In this document: piece after piece, positions 61,001 to 64,000 of the stretch
Position numbering within the stretch: the first letter of the stretch is position 1
Layout: each line of letters begins with the position of its first letter
Assembly: GCA_004764695.1 (NCBI GenBank)
Contig: SMSO01000007.1
Location: 832,001-896,000 of the forward strand
Reading direction: 5' to 3'
From: Schizochytrium sp. TIO01
Lineage: Eukaryota > Sar > Bigyra > Thraustochytrida > Thraustochytriidae
DNA: 64,000 bases
The notes under the pieces: model-generated
Databases searched by the model: none
The model's input: the letters and a program-made list of their open reading frames with translations, nothing else
Told to the model about the DNA's origin: nothing
Program-made: the position numbers and the translations under genes

Positions 61001-63193
61001 GAAGAAAGACGCTGGGAAATGTGTCCAGCGGACATGTACGGTTTTACGATTAAGAGTAGCAAGCTGCTCCTCAGTAATGCCGAGATGCTCGATCCAGCGC
61101 TCGCGAAGCTTGATACCGCCAAGTTCCTGACCAAAGGCAGGGAGCTGAATCGTTAGTCCCTCCAGCCAGGTTAGACCATTCTGGGCCGCTTCGCCTTCTA
61201 CCAATTTACAGTACCCCGACGGTACGTTACATGGAAGAAGTTCACAGACACAGGTAGGACCAGAGTTCATACCACTCCGCGTCCGCCTAGAACGTGATGA
61301 TGACGGAGTTTTGCTATCGCCAGATGATCTTTGCTTTTTCGGAGTAGTCAACCCATCCTCGTCATTTTCACCATCACCATCGTCTTCGGAGTTCTTTCCA
61401 TCCTCACCATCGCCATCCTCCCTATCACTTTCGCCACTAAGATCCATATCATCGTCACCCTCACCCGCAGCTCCTTCCGGAACTTCGGCCTCTTCAGGCC
61501 GTAGAGGCTCCTTGAACTCAACCTTTGAGTCTTTGAGTTTCATACACGGTACAGGAACACCCCGACCACGATGCTGACCAAACTGCAGAATATCTTCGGG
61601 TTCATGTTCTGGCACAACCTCGACAGTATGTAAAAGTCGTCGCGATTTGCTTCCCGTCTTGCTAAAGAAATAAGGATGGAAGTGCGTCCAACGAACTTGG
61701 ATATGTGCACGGTTAAGTTCCTGAATCTCGGCCTCCGTTACGCCAAGATGGGCTAGCCAACGCTCGCGCATGTTAATCTTGCCTATAACGGCAGATTCCC
61801 GAGGGAGTTGCGACATGAGCCCTGCAAGGCGACCGTAGCCTAGATCTTCAAGCTGGCTTTCCGCTAACCGGCACATGCCTGCAGTGCTCGTTGTCGGTAA
61901 AAGTTCGCACAAGCATGCATTCTGGTTTTGATACATGCTGCTACGTCTTTTGCCTTGGGTAGAGCTCTTATCGTCGGATTTAGATTTGGAGGCTTTCGCT
62001 GGTGTTGACTTTTTGTCATGCTTTTTCTTCTGTCGCTGCTCTCCCGCCTCAGAAGACATTGCCGCTTCTTCGGCCTTACGCTTCTGTGAATTTCTCTTTT
62101 GTTTCGCGGCAGCGTTCTTCTTTTCCTTCTCCTTTTCCGCATTCCGTTTATTTTTGGCACGTGCCTTTGTTGCGAGTACTCTCTGCAATCTCGAAGTCAG
62201 CTTGATGGGTTGCATATCTGGAGAGAGCTTCTGACTCGGGATGGGAATGCCCTTTCCGAAGTTTGGTCCTGCCTTGATAATTTGTTTGTTCGTGTGGGAA
62301 GAGCTCTTCGAAACTGTGGGTACAAGCCTCCAAGGGCGTTTTGTCCCGAGCTTGAAGTTTTGTAGTGGAAAGTGAGTCCATCGGATCACAAGAGGTTCAC
62401 TAATGTCCCCAAGGTCCTCCTCGCTCACCTGAAGTTGCTCCAGCCAGCTGGTTCTCAGATCGACACCCTCCTTCTTTATACCTGCCTCCGGCATCTTTAT
62501 CATCTTTCCGAGAAATTGCGCAAAGGTGTCGCAGTCAGGACCTGCTACGGCCCCTGCTTCTGCTTCGCGACAGAGGCCTGCCGCTGTTTTTGCCTTGACT
62601 AATTCGCAGATACATTTGAGGTCATGGCCCTCGATGGTTTCAACGCCATACAGCTCACCCTCATCTTCGCCGTCTTCATCTTCGTCTTCGTTATCGCCAG
62701 CGTTGTTCTCGTCAATCTCTTTTTCACCAGTCTCGCCTGAACTTTGAGCAGCACTTTCTTCTTTGTCCTTTTCAGACTCTGCCTGGGCTTCCTCAACTCC
62801 AGATTTCCCTTCGTCCTTCATATCAGATGCCTTGGGTGACTTCTTCTTGTCGTCATCTGCTTTGTTATCTTCGGCAGGAGATTTAGAAGATTCATCATCC
62901 TTGCTCTCGCTCTTCTTTTCGTCATCCTTGTCACCCTCAGCATCATCCATCTTAGAGTCCTCATCAGCTTTATTAGCTTCAGCGCTTTCGGGCTTTTCCA
63001 CCTTTTCCTTGTCAGAAGTGTCAGATTTGTCATTCTTCACAGCACTTTCTTCGCCTTTCTTCTCTTCATCATCATTGATCTTGCTGCTCTCTTCGGAGTC
63101 CACTTCCACCTTGACAGCGTCATTTTCGGTGTCCTTTTCAGGTCCTTTTTCAGAGACTTTTGGGGAGTCCTTTTCGAGGTCGTTATCACCCAT
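58100..63193 (-). CDS. Five-copy novel CxCEL/RWTHF domain protein fused to RBBP4/MSI1-like WD40
   Basis: A 1697-residue protein with ATG at 63193. Residues 1-185 are an acidic Lys/Glu/Asp/Ser tail. Five copies of a ~125-130-residue domain I do not recognise begin near 192, 425, 646, 832 and 1063; the first Cys of each is 194, 427, 648, 834 and 1065. The shared pattern is CxCEL, then G-x-C-[KR], then RERW[LI]xHLG (degenerate in copy 1), VRWTHFP, R[KR]L and RG[RQ][AG][IV]PVP. Linkers are acidic or Lys/Ser-rich. Residues ~1308-1697 are a WD40 propeller of the RBBP4/RBBP7/MSI1/p55 class. Its start (YALWAKYAPILYDFVITQ, WPALSCSWIP) matches the histone-binding N-terminal helix, and its end (PPELLFVHGGHTDKV, DPWCIVSTAENNIVQVW) matches the last blades. 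RBBP4-type proteins carry histones into CAF-1, HDAC, PRC2 and NURF complexes. A chromatin role is therefore likely; the repeated domain's role is unknown. Confidence 0.9.
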   Translation of the reverse strand: MGDNDLEKDSPKVSEKGPEKDTENDAVKVEVDSEESSKINDDEEKKGEESAVKNDKSDTSDKEKVEKPESAEANKADEDSKMDDAEGDKDDEKKSESKDDESSKSPAEDNKADDDKKKSPKASDMKDEGKSGVEEAQAESEKDKEESAAQSSGETGEKEIDENNAGDNEDEDEDGEDEGELYGVETIEGHDLKCICELVKAKTAAGLCREAEAGAVAGPDCDTFAQFLGKMIKMPEAGIKKEGVDLRTSWLEQLQVSEEDLGDISEPLVIRWTHFPLQNFKLGTKRPWRLVPTVSKSSSHTNKQIIKAGPNFGKGIPIPSQKLSPDMQPIKLTSRLQRVLATKARAKNKRNAEKEKEKKNAAAKQKRNSQKRKAEEAAMSSEAGEQRQKKKHDKKSTPAKASKSKSDDKSSTQGKRRSSMYQNQNACLCELLPTTSTAGMCRLAESQLEDLGYGRLAGLMSQLPRESAVIGKINMRERWLAHLGVTEAEIQELNRAHIQVRWTHFHPYFFSKTGSKSRRLLHTVEVVPEHEPEDILQFGQHRGRGVPVPCMKLKDSKVEFKEPLRPEEAEVPEGAAGEGDDDMDLSGESDREDGDGEDGKNSEDDGDGENDEDGLTTPKKQRSSGDSKTPSSSRSRRTRSGMNSGPTCVCELLPCNVPSGYCKLVEGEAAQNGLTWLEGLTIQLPAFGQELGGIKLRERWIEHLGITEEQLATLNRKTVHVRWTHFPASFFRMIGTKHRQMRRLRKSVPVHPGHLPEDMFTDTMAVPVPCAKIGPGIPAPSAEDAPMPNTSVLKEGAPPLGADAASDDEAASNAEENGNDSKKDVKFKYRKSSCVCELIDIYSRPGICKEVEPRLAANGNEWLEGLSVHLPKAGGARNGINLRERWLAHLGITEEQVGSLGFRNVDVRWTHFPPSFFSLTDKNMRKLKFMVDADDRHTQDDIAQYGKYRGQAIPVPLVNIEEDLKDLPEVALPATPADSTPQPNGKKSSKSSEESKKNNAKEPKPSKSKKEDAESKPKKRKKDKEKGKSNTGKGSEAATTSQSADNADDGIDTSQTSRHYNTASCVCELTQCNTPAGLCREAEGVLAAKGYEWLAGTMSAIPKGQSNKGGVNLRERWLAHLGASDEDVTNLKRKDVYVRWTHFPPSFFKKGGKMRKLLFTVDEDERHDPEDVIKFGPHRGRAIPVPIVDVRKLVEDAGITIATNEDGQIIVQGGTQGGGKQLESAVAGKSTSVRKFSRNRGTARPEVSLFTSLQDALIKSDDEDDAMSISSASDETVPLTRGEREARCVVKDPQEMANAIVANENDVEGTQEYALWAKYAPILYDFVITQQLYWPALSCSWIPMNEYTAPRSAFWCGSNRSDGSKGDEIAITTVQLPQETSSCENEQLALSEGNFCGSYMGDIKFGARFEIGSDIHRVRTMPQDPYVAACFSATTDIQIVRVNPSLSDVVSAFTIRTVHTEPGYGLSWNNVRRGALLSSSDDGLVACWDLHRKRELIHYDDLQGISVNEVQWVFQSANEFACVDDSATISFGDIRQNRLSSFGSSQPPKGKGAAADTSLSINCMSFSPTNENCFVTGRSDGTVEFWDRRKGDRPTMSLLHHRGDVLGISWNPYLPHLVASCGEDGHVCIWDARGSNSSSKDKGNNNIDGPPELLFVHGGHTDKVFDISWCPDDPWCIVSTAENNIVQVWAPAKSLRV

Positions 63194-63844
63194 TTTGACG
63201 TGCTGAATTTGCGTTGCGCAAATGTCTTTTAAACCGATTTTTGGTTCAAATAGGCCGTTTTCCGTCGGGTTTTCGACGCCGCCTCTGCACTTTCGCGCGC
63301 CTCTTGCAGGTCACGGAGTGATTCTTTGAGCAGGATTTCGCTCTACGGAGATTATTTAGAGTACCCTCAGGCCCCGGTCCTTTGTGTGACTCCTGGGTAG
63401 GCGTAGAAGAACAGAGTGTTCACCGTTAGGGCAGATGCAGTCCAGATGGCCTTCGACCTCGCGCTGATTTCGCGCGGAATGAGCTGGGCGAACGGCCCCA
63501 GCAGCCAGACACTCCCGCTCGAGGGCTCTATCCCAGCCTGCACCTCTGCTGCGGCACCAAGCGCCGCACAGATGCGCAGTCCGCTGCACAGGATGGTGCT
63601 GATGCGCGATTAGATCGCGATCTCCGTCGCAGCGACTATCTTCGCAGAGACAATAGGATACCTTCTATTCAATAATATTCTTTGATATAAAGGATATCCT
63701 CTTCTAATAAACAATATAAGCGACACAGTCGATCTTGAAGCTAAACGCCGCGGAAGAGCAACATCAGAGCTTGCAGCGAGAGCCCAGAGGAAAGGGATAT
63801 GATTCAGAAGATGTAAATAAGGGAGAAATTAATATCAGCTCTCT
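63194..63844. other. Divergent promoter region near the right edge
   Basis: This should hold the promoter of the giant minus-strand gene. A GC-rich block at 63356-63613 is open on both strands for 65-77 codons without an ATG start, and I make no call. Confidence 0.45.
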
Positions 63845-63945
63845 ATGGTTGAAATTCCAGGGGTGAATGGCATAGCAACGGCGAAGATGGTGGACGACTT
63901 GGCAAATTTGGCGGTTAATGAATTGATGGAAGATAGAAGTATTAG
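63845..63945 (+). CDS. Probable first exon of a gene leaving the window
   Basis: An ATG at 63845 opens a short frame MVEIPGVNGIATAKMVDDLA, continuing NLAVNELMEDRSI, which has a strikingly protein-like composition. It reaches AG|GTAGGT at 63946, the same donor hexamer as the lactonase intron, just before an in-frame TAG. The rest of the gene would lie beyond 64000. No family can be assigned from about 33 residues. Confidence 0.35.
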
Positions 63946-64000
63946 GTAGGTAGAACGGTAAGAATGATAGGAGTAGTCATAAAGGAGCCTTGTACAAACT

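Noticed and set aside
63840-63910. Slight resemblance to the small-subunit rRNA core (AATTCCAGG...GGTGAA...GGCGAAG)
   Set aside because: Only short words match, spacing is wrong and no flanking rRNA sequence is present. A coding first exon explains the stretch better.
1-64000. tRNA, rRNA, CRISPR arrays, insertion sequences and transposase genes
   Set aside because: I scanned for B-box-like GTTCGANTC cores, direct-repeat/spacer arrays and transposase or reverse-transcriptase motifs and found none I could support. A dedicated scan (tRNAscan-SE, Infernal, RepeatModeler) could still find short ones.

Overview
This window is nuclear DNA of a flagellated protist. The evidence is a U1 snRNP-C protein, an RBBP4/MSI1-type WD40 domain, a CFAP74 central-pair protein, an ANGEL/CCR4-type nuclease and at least one well-supported GT-AG intron. 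Long, mostly uninterrupted reading frames, moderate GC and microsatellite-rich spacers would suit a stramenopile such as a thraustochytrid (labyrinthulomycete). That lineage guess is inference, because no rRNA or organelle marker is present.

Layout. 1-8.9 kb is gene-poor, low-complexity spacer. 8.9-18.6 kb looks like an accessory island: a decayed kinase-like gene, a very large adenosine-deaminase-superfamily gene on the minus strand whose frame changes at an A8 slippery run, and a longer decayed or heavily interrupted coding relic. 18.8-31.8 kb carries a TMEM14-family protein, a possibly N-myristoylated helical-repeat protein with a LamG-like domain, U1-C, an SDR oxidoreductase and a multi-pass membrane protein. 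31.8-38.7 kb is a microsatellite island with a 230-bp pure purine tract. 38.7-63.2 kb is gene-dense: a poly-Q/poly-A nuclear-type protein, CFAP74, a lactonase-type beta-propeller with a tiny first exon, a CCCH zinc finger fused to an ANGEL-type nuclease, an LRR protein, a long coiled-coil protein, an AT-hook protein with a degenerate EF-hand, and a 1697-residue giant. The right edge holds the probable first exon of another gene.

The strongest candidate for something undescribed is the 58.1-63.2 kb gene. It has five diverged copies of a ~130-residue domain I do not recognise (CxCEL...C...RERW...VRWTHF...RGxxxPVP), separated by charged linkers, behind an acidic tail and in front of an RBBP4/MSI1-like WD40 propeller. 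This suggests a lineage-specific chromatin scaffold. The second candidate is the ~1200-residue deaminase at 10.4-14.0 kb. It keeps every core ADA motif, has a ~550-residue helical insertion and a repeated basic N-terminus, and may be related to large immune-type deaminases such as bacterial RADAR RdrB.

The genes do not form one pathway. Several are nuclear or RNA-related (U1-C, ANGEL-like nuclease, RBBP4-like fusion, poly-Q protein) and at least one is ciliary. Many apparent open frames begin with non-ATG codons, so starts given here are the first convincing ATG.
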